Part shown: positions 43,997 through 52,303 of the stretch, piece after piece | How positions within the stretch are numbered: the first letter of the stretch is position 1 | Layout: each line of letters starts with the position of its first letter | Assembly: GCF_006442965.1 (NCBI RefSeq) | Contig: NZ_VFWX01000014.1 | Span: 121,385 to 185,384 of the forward strand | Direction of reading: 5' to 3' | DNA length: 64,000 bases | DNA from: Mesorhizobium sp. CU3 | GTDB lineage: Bacteria; Pseudomonadota; Alphaproteobacteria; Rhizobiales; Rhizobiaceae | The notes under the pieces: model-generated | Database searches by the model: none | What the model was told of the DNA's origin: nothing | Seen by the model: only the letters and a program-made list of their open reading frames with translations | Program-made: the position numbers and the translations under genes

Positions 43997-45591
43997 GCAC
44001 GGCAGTTGAATCATCGAGCCGGAAGGCGTGGCGGCTGGCGACAGGCTTCGCCTTCGCCGCGCTGGCCTGCGCCATATTGCTGGGCGGCATTTCCGCCTGG
44101 CTGCTGGGATCTGTGGCGATCGCCGGCCTTTCCGCTGCCGCCTTCACCTTCAATTTCCACATCCCGGCGGCGCTCATCCGTTTGTTCGCGGTCGGCCGCA
44201 CCGCCGCGCGCTATGGCGAGCGCCTGGCCGGCCACAAGGCGGCGCTCGCCGATCAGGTTTCGCGTCGCGTCGAGCTCTTCGCCGCGATGGCGGCGGCGCC
44301 GGCGGTGCGCCGGGCGGGATGGCAGCTCGGCGACGATTCGCGCCTTGCCGACTATCTCGACGACGTCGAAGACCTCGACTACGCCAGGCTGCGCGCCGGC
44401 CTGCCGGTGCTGACGCTTGGCTGCGGCCTTGCGATCCTGATCGCGGGCTCGGCGGTGCTGGCGCCTTTGTCCCTGCTGCCGATCACCTTTTTGCTGCTTG
44501 CCATCCTGTTCGCGGGGAATCGGGTGGCCAAGGCTGGCGCCATGGCATGGGAGCGGACCAGGTCGCTGCGTCGCGGGGGCGCAGGCAGGCTTGGCGGAGC
44601 CATGGCGTCAGCCGTCCCCTTGAAGGCGGAAGGCGCCTGGAGCCGCGAATGCGCCGGGGCCCTCGCCACGCTGTCCAACGCCGATGGCGCGCTGCTTTCG
44701 CTTCGCCACCAGCAAGCCCTGCTGGACATGATCGGTGCCGCATTCGGTCCGGTTGCCGGCATCAGTGTGATGGCGGCCAGCTGGTATGCGGGCAGGCAAG
44801 GTAGCGAGCTTCTCGCGCCCATCCTGCTTGCCTTCTCCTGGCTGGCGCTGGGCGAAACCATGAATGGCGCGTCGCGCATCTGGGTCGCCATACTTCGTCG
44901 CGACGCGGCTCGCAACGAAATCGGACGATGGGCCCGTGGCGCCACGGTCGGCAGACGCGAATCTGCGCCGGACGACATCGAGCCCGGCCTGCTGCGCCAC
45001 GGCGCCCTGCAGCGCCGCTCGCCTGACGGCCGGGCGATCGGAACCCCCATCTCCCTGCTTCTGGCAAAAGGCCACCCGATGGTGCTCATCGGGGCGAGCG
45101 GTTCGGGCAAGACGAGTCTGCTCAAGCAGATCGCCGGCTGGATCGGCGACGATGCCTTTGCCGCCGGCGACCGCATGCTGTCGGCAACCGACCGGCAAGC
45201 AAAGGCGGCGCTCGTGCTGCACGACGCCGTCATCCTCGAAGACACGGTCCGCGCCAACCTCTTCGCCGGCGATGTTCCGGACGCAGCGCTTTGGCGGGCG
45301 CTGGAGACCGTCGAGATGGACTGCCGTATACGCGAGGCCGGCGGACTGGATGCCTGGATCAGGCAGGACCGGTTCTCCCTCGGCGAGGTGCAACGCATCA
45401 ACCTTGCCCGTGCCTGGCTGTCGACCAAGCCGCTTATGTTGCTCGACGAGCCGACCGAGCACCTCGACGATGCACAGGGAGCGCGCATTCTCGAACGGCT
45501 GCTCGACCATCTCAGCGATCGGATTGTCGTCGTCTCGACCCATCGCGCCCCGCCACTTCGAGGCGTCCGCACGGCCGCGTTGCAACCGTGA
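43993..45591 (+). CDS. cydC: Thiol reductant ABC exporter subunit CydC
   Basis: A 532-residue partner of CydD. The membrane domain starts KAWRLATGFAFAALACAILL and includes the conserved PAALIRLFAVGRTAARYGER. The ATPase domain has Walker A IGASGSGKTSLLKQI, the signature position FSLGEVQRINLARAW, where the usual SGG is replaced by SLGE, and Walker B LMLLDEPTEHLD. A degenerate signature in one half is common in heterodimeric exporters. Its ATG overlaps the cydD stop (ATGA). It converges on the HerA-like gene. Confidence 0.93.
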   Translation: MSTAVESSSRKAWRLATGFAFAALACAILLGGISAWLLGSVAIAGLSAAAFTFNFHIPAALIRLFAVGRTAARYGERLAGHKAALADQVSRRVELFAAMAAAPAVRRAGWQLGDDSRLADYLDDVEDLDYARLRAGLPVLTLGCGLAILIAGSAVLAPLSLLPITFLLLAILFAGNRVAKAGAMAWERTRSLRRGGAGRLGGAMASAVPLKAEGAWSRECAGALATLSNADGALLSLRHQQALLDMIGAAFGPVAGISVMAASWYAGRQGSELLAPILLAFSWLALGETMNGASRIWVAILRRDAARNEIGRWARGATVGRRESAPDDIEPGLLRHGALQRRSPDGRAIGTPISLLLAKGHPMVLIGASGSGKTSLLKQIAGWIGDDAFAAGDRMLSATDRQAKAALVLHDAVILEDTVRANLFAGDVPDAALWRALETVEMDCRIREAGGLDAWIRQDRFSLGEVQRINLARAWLSTKPLMLLDEPTEHLDDAQGARILERLLDHLSDRIVVVSTHRAPPLRGVRTAALQP

Positions 45592-45666
45592 AATGCGATC
45601 AATGGCCGGCCGGCGGGAGTGGTCGTAGCCTGATCGTCAGCCGTCGGGGTGCCCTGCCGCCGGCTG

Positions 45667-47160
45667 TCAGGCCGCCGAACTGTCCTGCCCCTCGGCGTTC
45701 GGATCGCCCGGCGCCGTTGCCCAGGCGAGTTCCACCAGCGTCACCGTGCGTCGTCCAGTGCCATCGACCTGGCAGACGATGAGGCCCTGCTCCTCGATAT
45801 AGTCGAGCAGGCGGCGCGCGCGGCGCAGCGAATGCGAGCCATAGGCGCGCGCTATCGCCGCGTCGCTCGGACAAGGCCAGCCTTCCTTGGCGGCGCGGGC
45901 GATCATCATGAACACGCCCTGCATGTCCTCGGGCAACAGCGAAGCGCGCACCGAGACGTCACGCCAGGCATCGTCCTCGGCCATGTCGGAGCCGACGCCG
46001 GCGCGGGCGCGCGTCAGCATGCGGCGGAACTCGGAAAGATCGGGCACCACGGCAGCCAAGCCCTCGATACGGCAACGAACCACGAATTCCTGGTAGAGCA
46101 CACCGATGACGCGGAAGCCGGCATCGGGCTCGGCCAGGATAGCGCGCAGGATGCGGTCCATCCGCTCGCGCCGCTCGGCGAGATCCTCAGCACTTGGCTG
46201 CGGCTCCGCCGGCTCGGGGCGGATATCCAGCGGCGCAGCTTTCGCCGCCATCAGTTGATCGAGCAGGTCCGGCGACGGCCGGCGCTGCGGCCTGACCGTC
46301 TCCGGCGGCGGCGCGGCAAGAATGACCGCGCGCGCATCCTCGAGCGCTGCCCCCGGCAGCGGCATCAGCCTTGGCGTGCCGTTGCGCGGGCTGGTTTCGG
46401 TCTGGCCGATGCGCACGCCGAGCGGGCGGCGCGACAGCGCCGGGCCGAGCGCCATGAAATGCCCGCGCTCCAAGTCGCGGAACGCCTCCGCCTGCCGCCG
46501 CTCCATGCCGAGCAGATCGGCGGCGCGCGCCATGTCGATGTCGAGGAAGGTGCGGCCCATGAGGAAGTTGGAGGCCTCCGCCGCGACGTTCTTGGCAAGC
46601 TTCGCCAGGCGCTGCGTGGCGATGATGCCGGCCAGCCCACGCTTGCGGCCGCGGCACATCAGATTGGTCATGGCGCCGAGCGACAATTTTCGTGCTTCGT
46701 CAGACACCTCGCCGGCGGCGGCCGGCGCGAAGAGCTGTGCTTCGTCGACCACCACCAGCATCGGATACCAGTGGTCGCGTGCGACTTCGAACAGGCCGCC
46801 GAGGAAGGCTGCCGCGCGCCGCATCTGGTTTTCGGCATCGAGCCCTTCGAGGTTAAGGACCGTCGACACACGGTGGATACGCGCCCGCTCGCCGGCCGCC
46901 TGCAGGCCGCGCTCGGTATGCTCCTCGGCATCGATCACCAGATGACCATAACGTTCGCCGAGCGAGACGAAATCGCCTTCGGGGTCGATGATGGTCTGCT
47001 GCACCCAGGGCGCGCTCTGTTCGAGCAGCCGGCGCAACAGATGCGACTTGCCGGAACCCGAATTGCCCTGCACCAAGAGGCGGGTCGCCAGCAATTCCTC
47101 AAGGTCCAACGCCGCCGGCGCGCCGGCGCCCGTCTGCCCCATCTCGATCGCAACGGTCAT
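45667..47160 (-). CDS. HerA-like ATP-binding protein (DUF87)
   Basis: A 497-residue RecA-fold ATPase. Walker A is LVQGNSGSGKSHLLRRLLEQ at about 29-48, followed by IDPEGDFVSLGER (the HerA-type D-P-E-G-D motif). Walker B is MLVVVDEAQLFAP, then LMCRGRKRGLAGIIATQR with the arginine-finger-like and sensor glutamine. The C-terminal 150 residues resemble a winged-helix domain (AIARAYGSHSLRRARRLLDY). HerA-type proteins translocate DNA, usually with a NurA nuclease, but none is seen nearby. The role could be DNA transaction or an orphan housekeeping function. It starts at ATG 47160 and has no obvious operon partner. Confidence 0.85.
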   Translation of the reverse strand: MTVAIEMGQTGAGAPAALDLEELLATRLLVQGNSGSGKSHLLRRLLEQSAPWVQQTIIDPEGDFVSLGERYGHLVIDAEEHTERGLQAAGERARIHRVSTVLNLEGLDAENQMRRAAAFLGGLFEVARDHWYPMLVVVDEAQLFAPAAAGEVSDEARKLSLGAMTNLMCRGRKRGLAGIIATQRLAKLAKNVAAEASNFLMGRTFLDIDMARAADLLGMERRQAEAFRDLERGHFMALGPALSRRPLGVRIGQTETSPRNGTPRLMPLPGAALEDARAVILAAPPPETVRPQRRPSPDLLDQLMAAKAAPLDIRPEPAEPQPSAEDLAERRERMDRILRAILAEPDAGFRVIGVLYQEFVVRCRIEGLAAVVPDLSEFRRMLTRARAGVGSDMAEDDAWRDVSVRASLLPEDMQGVFMMIARAAKEGWPCPSDAAIARAYGSHSLRRARRLLDYIEEQGLIVCQVDGTGRRTVTLVELAWATAPGDPNAEGQDSSAA

Positions 47161-47259
47161 ATTTCGACTCGATTAGTCTTTCTGCGCCGGATGGGGTTAT
47201 CAACCCGAGTGCAAGGCGTCGAGCGCGCCACGGCCATTTGCCAACTGTTCCACAGCTGA

Positions 47260-47293
47260 CCGCCCTTTTGGCGGGAGACTGTCGCCAGTCTCT
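47260..47293. other. Tandem small hairpins
   Basis: CCGCC-CTTTT-GGCGG (47260-47274) and GAGACT-GTCGCC-AGTCTC (47275-47292) are adjacent perfect stems in the 216-bp space between the HerA-like gene and the divergent small gene at 47377. They may affect a leader or be part of a short repeat; function is unknown. Confidence 0.35.
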
Positions 47294-47376
47294 CTGGTCG
47301 GACCACCATTTCGCTGGCGCAATCCAGCCATCGGCGTATCATCTTCACGGGAGGGTTCTTTGGCAGGAGGAAGCCA

Positions 47377-47631
47377 ATGAACGTCGCTGCGGAAGTGCCG
47401 GTCATCGACCTGACGGCGCAAGACCTTGTTTCGTCTGCCCTTTCGAAATTCCGCGCCGGCGACACCGTCTCGACCCGGGCCATGCTCGACGCCATCCGCC
47501 AGGCCGATCCGGCTTGCGAGGACAGCGACGACCACCTGATCGAGCTCATCGTCATGGCCGCAATTGGTAAGACCATGGGGGTCGTCTTCGATCACCGCTC
47601 GGACGATGAACGGCGGCCGCGAACCGCGTAG
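47377..47631 (+). CDS. Small hypothetical protein (84 aa)
   Basis: An 84-residue soluble protein starting MNVAAEVPVIDLTAQDLVSS, with AGGAGG six bases before the ATG, which makes it likely to be real. It is acidic in the middle (ACEDSDDHLIELIVMAAIGK) and has a basic, charged C-terminus. No family is recognised. It stands alone, divergent from the HerA-like gene and convergent with the NTF2-like gene. Confidence 0.65.
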   Translation: MNVAAEVPVIDLTAQDLVSSALSKFRAGDTVSTRAMLDAIRQADPACEDSDDHLIELIVMAAIGKTMGVVFDHRSDDERRPRTA

Positions 47632-47647
47632 CAGCGATTCCCTTGCC

Positions 47648-48133
47648 TTAGCTACCTAGCGGATACGGCATGTATCCGACGAAGCCGGCGATCTTCCAGC
47701 GGCCGCCGACCTTGCGGCAGAAATAGAGCGTCTGCCATTTCAGCCGGTCGACCGAGCCGTCGGCCTTGGCGATGGAGCCGTCGAACTTCTTGTGCAGCAC
47801 GGCGCGGTCACCGTCGACATCGATGTCGCGCATGTTGGTGACGCGGAAGATGGCCTCGCGCAGCGGCTCGGCGAATGCCGTTGCCGCCGTCTCCCTGGCC
47901 TGGCGCAGCCATTCGTCGCGATAGACCTCGATCCGCGGGAACTGCAGCCGCCAGGCGTCGGCATTGCTGAGGAAATGCGCATGCATGCCGAAGAAGCTTT
48001 CGGCGATGAAATCGTCCTCGACCATCGACCAGTCCTGGCTGAGGAAGGCGTCGATATCGCGCCGCACCAGCATTTCCCACAGCGCGTAGCGGTCCGCATC
48101 GCCTTCCGGGAACGGGTTCTTGTCGAAGGTCAT
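47648..48133 (-). CDS. NTF2/SnoaL-like hypothetical protein
   Basis: A 161-residue protein with the look of the cystatin/NTF2-like fold. An N-terminal helix region (DADRYALWEMLVRRDIDAFL) is followed by SQDWSMVEDDFIAESFFGMH, a beta-rich half (DVDGDRAVLHKKFDGSI) and KVGGRWKIAGFVGYMPYPLG. The start at ATG 48131-48133 follows CAGGAGAGAACG. Such proteins include enzymes and small ligand-binding proteins, so I do not assign a reaction. A related NTF2-like domain is fused at the N-terminus of the monooxygenase at 50204-51994. Confidence 0.7.
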   Translation of the reverse strand: MTFDKNPFPEGDADRYALWEMLVRRDIDAFLSQDWSMVEDDFIAESFFGMHAHFLSNADAWRLQFPRIEVYRDEWLRQARETAATAFAEPLREAIFRVTNMRDIDVDGDRAVLHKKFDGSIAKADGSVDRLKWQTLYFCRKVGGRWKIAGFVGYMPYPLGS

Positions 48134-48316
48134 TTCGTTCTCTCCTGGAGGGGCGGCGATCACTGATGAGCCTTCTGTAACGAGGCAACATTGATTCTGA
48201 AATATTGTTGCCTTCCGACAAGCCCCCTATGAGGATTTCACCGACAGGCGTAGAGGGGCACGACAAATCTGGACCGCAAAGCGGTATCCCTTAGTTTTCC
48301 GAACAGGAGGCCTTTC

Positions 48317-48682
48317 TTGCCCAAGCAGTGTTTTGGAACCTCGCATGTCCCGCTCTCGCCCGCCGTGCGCGCCGGCGATTTCGTCTATGTCTCCGGCCAG
48401 GTGCCGGTGGGTAGCGACGGCCTTGTCGTGGCGGGCGGCATTGCCGAGCAGGCCGAGCAGGTGCTGCAGAACATCAAGACGGCACTTGCGCTGGCCGGCT
48501 GCACCATGGACGACGTGGTCAAGACCACAGTCTGGCTCGAAGACGCGCGCGACTTCGGCACCTTCAACGCCGTCTACGCAAAACACTTCCCGAAAGATCC
48601 GCCGGCGCGCACGACGGTCGAGTCGCGCCTGATGATCGATATCAAGATCGAGATCGAAGCCGTCGCCTACCGGCCGGCCTGA
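48317..48682 (+). CDS. RidA family (YjgF/YER057c/UK114) protein
   Basis: A 121-residue RidA-type protein. It contains VRAGDFVYVSGQVPVGSDG, EQVLQNIKTALALAGCTMDD and VVKTTVWLEDARDFGTFNAV, ending RTTVESRLM with the substrate-binding arginine (in the PARTTVE motif). RidA hydrolyses reactive enamine/imine intermediates from amino-acid metabolism. The start is a TTG at 48317 with a perfect AGGAGG six bases upstream. It is followed 76 bp later by an amidohydrolase gene, with which it may act on amino-acid derivatives (inference). Confidence 0.93.
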   Translation: MPKQCFGTSHVPLSPAVRAGDFVYVSGQVPVGSDGLVVAGGIAEQAEQVLQNIKTALALAGCTMDDVVKTTVWLEDARDFGTFNAVYAKHFPKDPPARTTVESRLMIDIKIEIEAVAYRPA

Positions 48683-48758
48683 TCGCCTGCAGCAATTCCA
48701 GGAAAAGTGTTTCCGTCCGCAATAGCGTGAAAGCAAACAGACCCCCAAGGAGGCGCTG

Positions 48759-49997
48759 ATGCAATTCGATCTTCTGATCAAGGGCGGGCGTCTCATCGAT
48801 CCGGCCTCGGGCCTCGAGGCGCCGCGGGACGTCGCGCTTGCCAACGGCCGTGTCGCCGCGATCGAAGCGGCAATCGACGCCGAACATGCCATAAAGGTCG
48901 TCGATGCGCGGGACCGCATCGTCACGCCCGGCCTCATCGACCTGCATAGTCATGTCTACTGGGGTGGCACCTCGCTCGGTGTCGACGCCGACCGGCTCGC
49001 CGCCAAGAGCGGCACCACCACCTTCATCGACGCCGGCAGCGCCGGCGCCGGCAATTTCCTCGGCTTCCGCCGGCACGTCATCGAGCGTTCGAAAGCCCGC
49101 ATCCTGGCTTATGTCAACATCTCCTTCGCCGGCATTTTCGGCTTCTCCAACACCGTATCCGTCGGCGAATGCAGCGATCTGAGACTCTGCGAGCCGCGCG
49201 AGACGGTGGCCGCGGTGCGTGAGCACGCCGATGTCGTCGTCGGCGTGAAAGTGCGCTCCGGCAAGCATGCCGGCGGCACCAGCGGCATCGCCCCGGTAGA
49301 TCTGGCTTTGGAGGCCGCCGACAAGGCCGGCCTGCCACTGATGGCGCATATCGACGAACCGCCGCCGGGGCGCTCCGAAGTGCTGCCGAGGCTGCGGCGT
49401 GGCGACATCCTCACCCACTGCTTCCGCCCCTTCCCCAACGCCCCGGTCTTCGCCTCCGGCGCGGTGCGGCCGGATATGCGGCTGGCCCGCGAGCGCGGCG
49501 TTATCTTCGACATCGGCCACGGCATGGGCTCCTTCGATTTCGAGGTGGCGAAAGCGATGCTCGCCGAAGGCCTGGCGCCCGACGTCATCTCCAGCGACGT
49601 CCATCTCTACTGCGTCGACGGCCCGGCCTTCGACATCCTGGTCTGCATGTCCAAGCTGATGGCGCTCGGCATGCCGCTGGTCGAGGTGCTGCGCGCGGCG
49701 ACCGAGGCGCCGGCCAAGGCCATCGCCAGGCCGGAGCTTGGCGCTCTGAACGTCGGCGGCATCGGCGATGTCGCGGTGCTGAAAGTGATGCCTGGACGCT
49801 TCACCTTCGTCGACGCGGTCGGCACATCATTGATCGCGGACCAGCGCCTGGTCTCGGAAGGCATAGCCATCGGCGGCATGTGGTATCCGAACGAGGCGCC
49901 CGACCACGACGAGACCGAACGCTTCGAGGCGCATGCGGGTCACACGCATGTGGATGTGGTGGCGAGGCATTTTGGCCCCTCATCGTCGTCATTCTAG
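48759..49997 (+). CDS. Amidohydrolase/deacetylase family metallohydrolase
   Basis: A 412-residue metal-dependent hydrolase of the dihydroorotase/D-aminoacylase-like superfamily. The N-terminal small beta domain (LIKGGRLIDPASGLEAPRDV) leads to the first metal motif HSH in GLIDLHSHVYWGG. Later histidines appear in AHIDEPPPG and LTHCFRPFPNAP, a likely carboxylated-Lys or metal region is GVKVRSGKHAGGTSG, and the late aspartate site is VISSDVHLY. Many relatives act on N-acyl amino acids or hydantoin-like rings. The substrate is not known. It is preceded by RidA. Confidence 0.88.
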   Translation: MQFDLLIKGGRLIDPASGLEAPRDVALANGRVAAIEAAIDAEHAIKVVDARDRIVTPGLIDLHSHVYWGGTSLGVDADRLAAKSGTTTFIDAGSAGAGNFLGFRRHVIERSKARILAYVNISFAGIFGFSNTVSVGECSDLRLCEPRETVAAVREHADVVVGVKVRSGKHAGGTSGIAPVDLALEAADKAGLPLMAHIDEPPPGRSEVLPRLRRGDILTHCFRPFPNAPVFASGAVRPDMRLARERGVIFDIGHGMGSFDFEVAKAMLAEGLAPDVISSDVHLYCVDGPAFDILVCMSKLMALGMPLVEVLRAATEAPAKAIARPELGALNVGGIGDVAVLKVMPGRFTFVDAVGTSLIADQRLVSEGIAIGGMWYPNEAPDHDETERFEAHAGHTHVDVVARHFGPSSSSF

Positions 49998-50199
49998 GGC
50001 GGAGCGACGCGAAGCGGAGCGCAGACCCTAGAATCCATGCCGTGACTATTGCCGAAGAATACGGCGGTGCAGAATGAGGCTTGAGAAGATCCGGCGAAAG
50101 AAGGCCATTCTGGTCCGCTTGCGCACGCCACAAATGTCACGGCATGGATCCCAGGGTCTGCGCGCGTCGCTTCGCTCCTTGCTCCGCCCTGGGATGACG
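49988..50199. repeat. Inverted pair of palindromic repeat copies
   Basis: A 59-bp copy at 49988-50046 (reads GTCATTCTAGGGCGGAGCGA to CCATGCCGTGAC) and an inverted copy at 50136-50199 (starting GTCACGGCATGGATCCCAGG) flank about 90 bp. Each copy itself has complementary ends (CTAGGG/CCCTAG; CCCAGG/CCTGGG). They lie between the convergent amidohydrolase and monooxygenase genes, a typical place for dispersed rhizobial repeats. Confidence 0.75.
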
Positions 50200-50203
50200 A
50201 ACG

Positions 50204-51994
50204 CTAGGTTCGCGCATTGCTCGGCTCCCCATAAACCGGCGTCGCGATCCCTTCCATCCGCGCCTTGAGCTGCAGCGCCACGAACTTCGAATAGAACCGC
50301 GAAAGCGCCAGGTTGCCGCCATGGAACCACAGCGCCTCTTGCGCCGTCGGCTTCCACATGTTGCGCAACTCGCCCTGCCAGGGACCCGGATCGCCCTTCA
50401 CGCCTGAGCCGAGACCCCAGCACGGCCCGACCTTGTCGGCGACCTCGCGCGAGACGATCGCCGCAACCGTCTCGTTCATGGACTGATAGCCGGTGCAGCA
50501 GACGATCGCGTCGACGGCGAGTTCGCTGCCGTCCTCGAACAGGATGCCGGTCGGCGTCAGCGCCTCGATGCTGACCCCGCTCTTCACCGCGATCTCGCCA
50601 TTGAGGATCAATTCGCAGGCGCCGACATCGATGTAATAGCCTGAGCCGGTGCGGTAGGCCTTCATCAGCAGCCCCGTTTCGTCCTCGCCAAAGTCAAGCG
50701 CGAAGCCGGTGTCGGCGAGACGCTTGTAGAAATCCGCGTCTCGCTCCCGGATGACATTGTAGAGCGCACGCTGACCCCTTGGAACCAGCGCGAACGGTGT
50801 CGCGGCGACGATCATGTCGGCCTTGTCGGTGGTGATGCCGCGCGCCAGCGCCTTCTCCGAAAAGATCTCGAAGCCGACCTCCATCAGCGTATCGGACCTC
50901 ACCACCGTCGTCGGCGAGCGTTGCACCATGGTGACCTTGGCGCCGGCCTCCCACAGATCGACGCTGACGTCGTGGCCCGAGCTTGCCGCGCCGATTACCG
51001 CAACGCGTTTGCCGCGAAACTTCTCGCCGCTCGAATACTGGCTGGAATGCAAGAGCTCGCCCTTGAAGCTCTCGGCGCCGGGCAATTCGATCTGCCGCGG
51101 CGGCCCGTAGGCGCCGGTGGCGAAGACGATGTGCTTAGGCTTCAGCGTGATACGCTGACCGATGCGATCGACCACCACGCTCCAGACTTTCTCGGCCTCG
51201 TCATAGCTGGCACTGATGCATTTGGTGGCGACCCAATAGTTCAGCTCCATGACGCGGGCATACATTTCCAGCCAGTCGCCGATCTTGTCCTTAGGCGTGA
51301 ACACCGGCCAGTTGTCGGGGAACGGAATATAGGGCAGGTGATCGTACCAGACCGGATCGTGCAGCACGAGCGATCGGTAGCGGTTGCGCCAGGAATCGCC
51401 GGCCCGCGCGTTCTTCTCGATGATCAGCGTCGGCACGCCGAGCTGGCGCAGCCGGGCGCCCAGCATGATGCCGCCCTGGCCGCCGCCGATCACCAGGCAA
51501 TAGGGCTGTTCGTGCACGCCGAGATCGCGCGCCTCGCGCGCCCTTGCTTCCGCCCAGGTCTCGCGATTGGGATCGGCCTTGTGACGCAGGCCGAGCGGCC
51601 GCTCCGGCCCTTTGCGCTCCTCAAAACCTTTCAGCTCGTTGATCGCCGTCAGCAGCGTCCGGCAGCGCCCGTCCTTGAGCCGCAGGATGCCCTCGCCGCG
51701 CGCCACGGCCGTCTCGAAGGTGAACCAGGCTTCGACGACTCGATCGTCGACGCTCGCCTCTCCCGAAAGCCGCCAATGCGAAGGTCGCGCCACGGATAAC
51801 GTCGCCTTCAGCATCTCGCCTATCGCGGCCTGCCCCTCCATGGTCTTGATGTTCCATGTGAAGGCCAAGAGATCGCGCCAGTAGCAATCCTCCACAAAGA
51901 GCCCGGTCGCCGCCTCGATGTCGCCGGCTTCGAGCGCCCGCCCGAACGAGCCGAGCCAGGCCGCCGCCTGTTGCGATGGTGCGATATCGAGCAT
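50204..51994 (-). CDS. Flavin-containing monooxygenase with N-terminal NTF2-like domain
   Basis: A 596-residue protein. Residues 1 to about 120 look like an NTF2/SnoaL-like domain (DIEAATGLFVEDCYWRDLLA). After a linker there is a class-B flavoprotein monooxygenase domain: FAD motif VIGGGQGGIMLGARLRQLGV, a NADPH-binding GAASSG motif in VAVIGAASSGHDVSVDLW, and the FMO identifying sequence FKGELLHSSQY. The C-terminus includes AIVCCTGYQSMNETVAAIVS. It probably oxygenates a small hydrophobic or sulfur/nitrogen substrate using NADPH and oxygen. The start at ATG 51994 gives the expected extra domain. Relatives are often annotated NAD(P)/FAD-dependent oxidoreductase. Confidence 0.92.
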   Translation of the reverse strand: MLDIAPSQQAAAWLGSFGRALEAGDIEAATGLFVEDCYWRDLLAFTWNIKTMEGQAAIGEMLKATLSVARPSHWRLSGEASVDDRVVEAWFTFETAVARGEGILRLKDGRCRTLLTAINELKGFEERKGPERPLGLRHKADPNRETWAEARAREARDLGVHEQPYCLVIGGGQGGIMLGARLRQLGVPTLIIEKNARAGDSWRNRYRSLVLHDPVWYDHLPYIPFPDNWPVFTPKDKIGDWLEMYARVMELNYWVATKCISASYDEAEKVWSVVVDRIGQRITLKPKHIVFATGAYGPPRQIELPGAESFKGELLHSSQYSSGEKFRGKRVAVIGAASSGHDVSVDLWEAGAKVTMVQRSPTTVVRSDTLMEVGFEIFSEKALARGITTDKADMIVAATPFALVPRGQRALYNVIRERDADFYKRLADTGFALDFGEDETGLLMKAYRTGSGYYIDVGACELILNGEIAVKSGVSIEALTPTGILFEDGSELAVDAIVCCTGYQSMNETVAAIVSREVADKVGPCWGLGSGVKGDPGPWQGELRNMWKPTAQEALWFHGGNLALSRFYSKFVALQLKARMEGIATPVYGEPSNART

Positions 51995-52303
51995 TTTTGT
52001 CCCTCTGACAGTCGGCTTTCTTCACGGGTCTCGCCAACCCTAGCATATTGGCGATTGTCCGCCGCTGACCATAGGCAAACGCGACGCGCGAATGCCGGCA
52101 CCGCCATTGACCTGAAGGCGGTCGCAGCGCTTACCAACCCGTCGGAGCAGGGATGCCGTGGAAGGGGCGCCGGCCGGCGCAATCGTCCTTAAGGCCTTGA
52201 CGCCGAAGTTTATTTTCAATTCGTTCGGAACCTTGTCGCACAGTCCTCGTTAAGGGCTGAATGTGCAAGGGACGACACGCGCGTTTGGGGCCTGCAAAAC
52301 AGC
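51995..52303. other. 309-bp intergenic region before heme oxygenase
   Basis: No gene is seen. The only clear signal is the EcfG-type promoter at 52227-52251. The rest holds no obvious repeat. Confidence 0.5.
52227..52251 (+). promoter_or_regulatory. EcfG/RpoE2-type general stress promoter (GGAAC-N16-CGTT)
   Basis: GGAAC at 52227-52231 and CGTT at 52248-52251 are separated by exactly 16 bases, a full match to the alphaproteobacterial general-stress sigma factor consensus. The heme oxygenase ATG lies 52 bp downstream, which leaves room for a short leader. Confidence 0.8.

Noticed and set aside
49988..50199. CRISPR array
   Set aside because: Only two copies in inverted orientation with no regular spacers and no cas genes.
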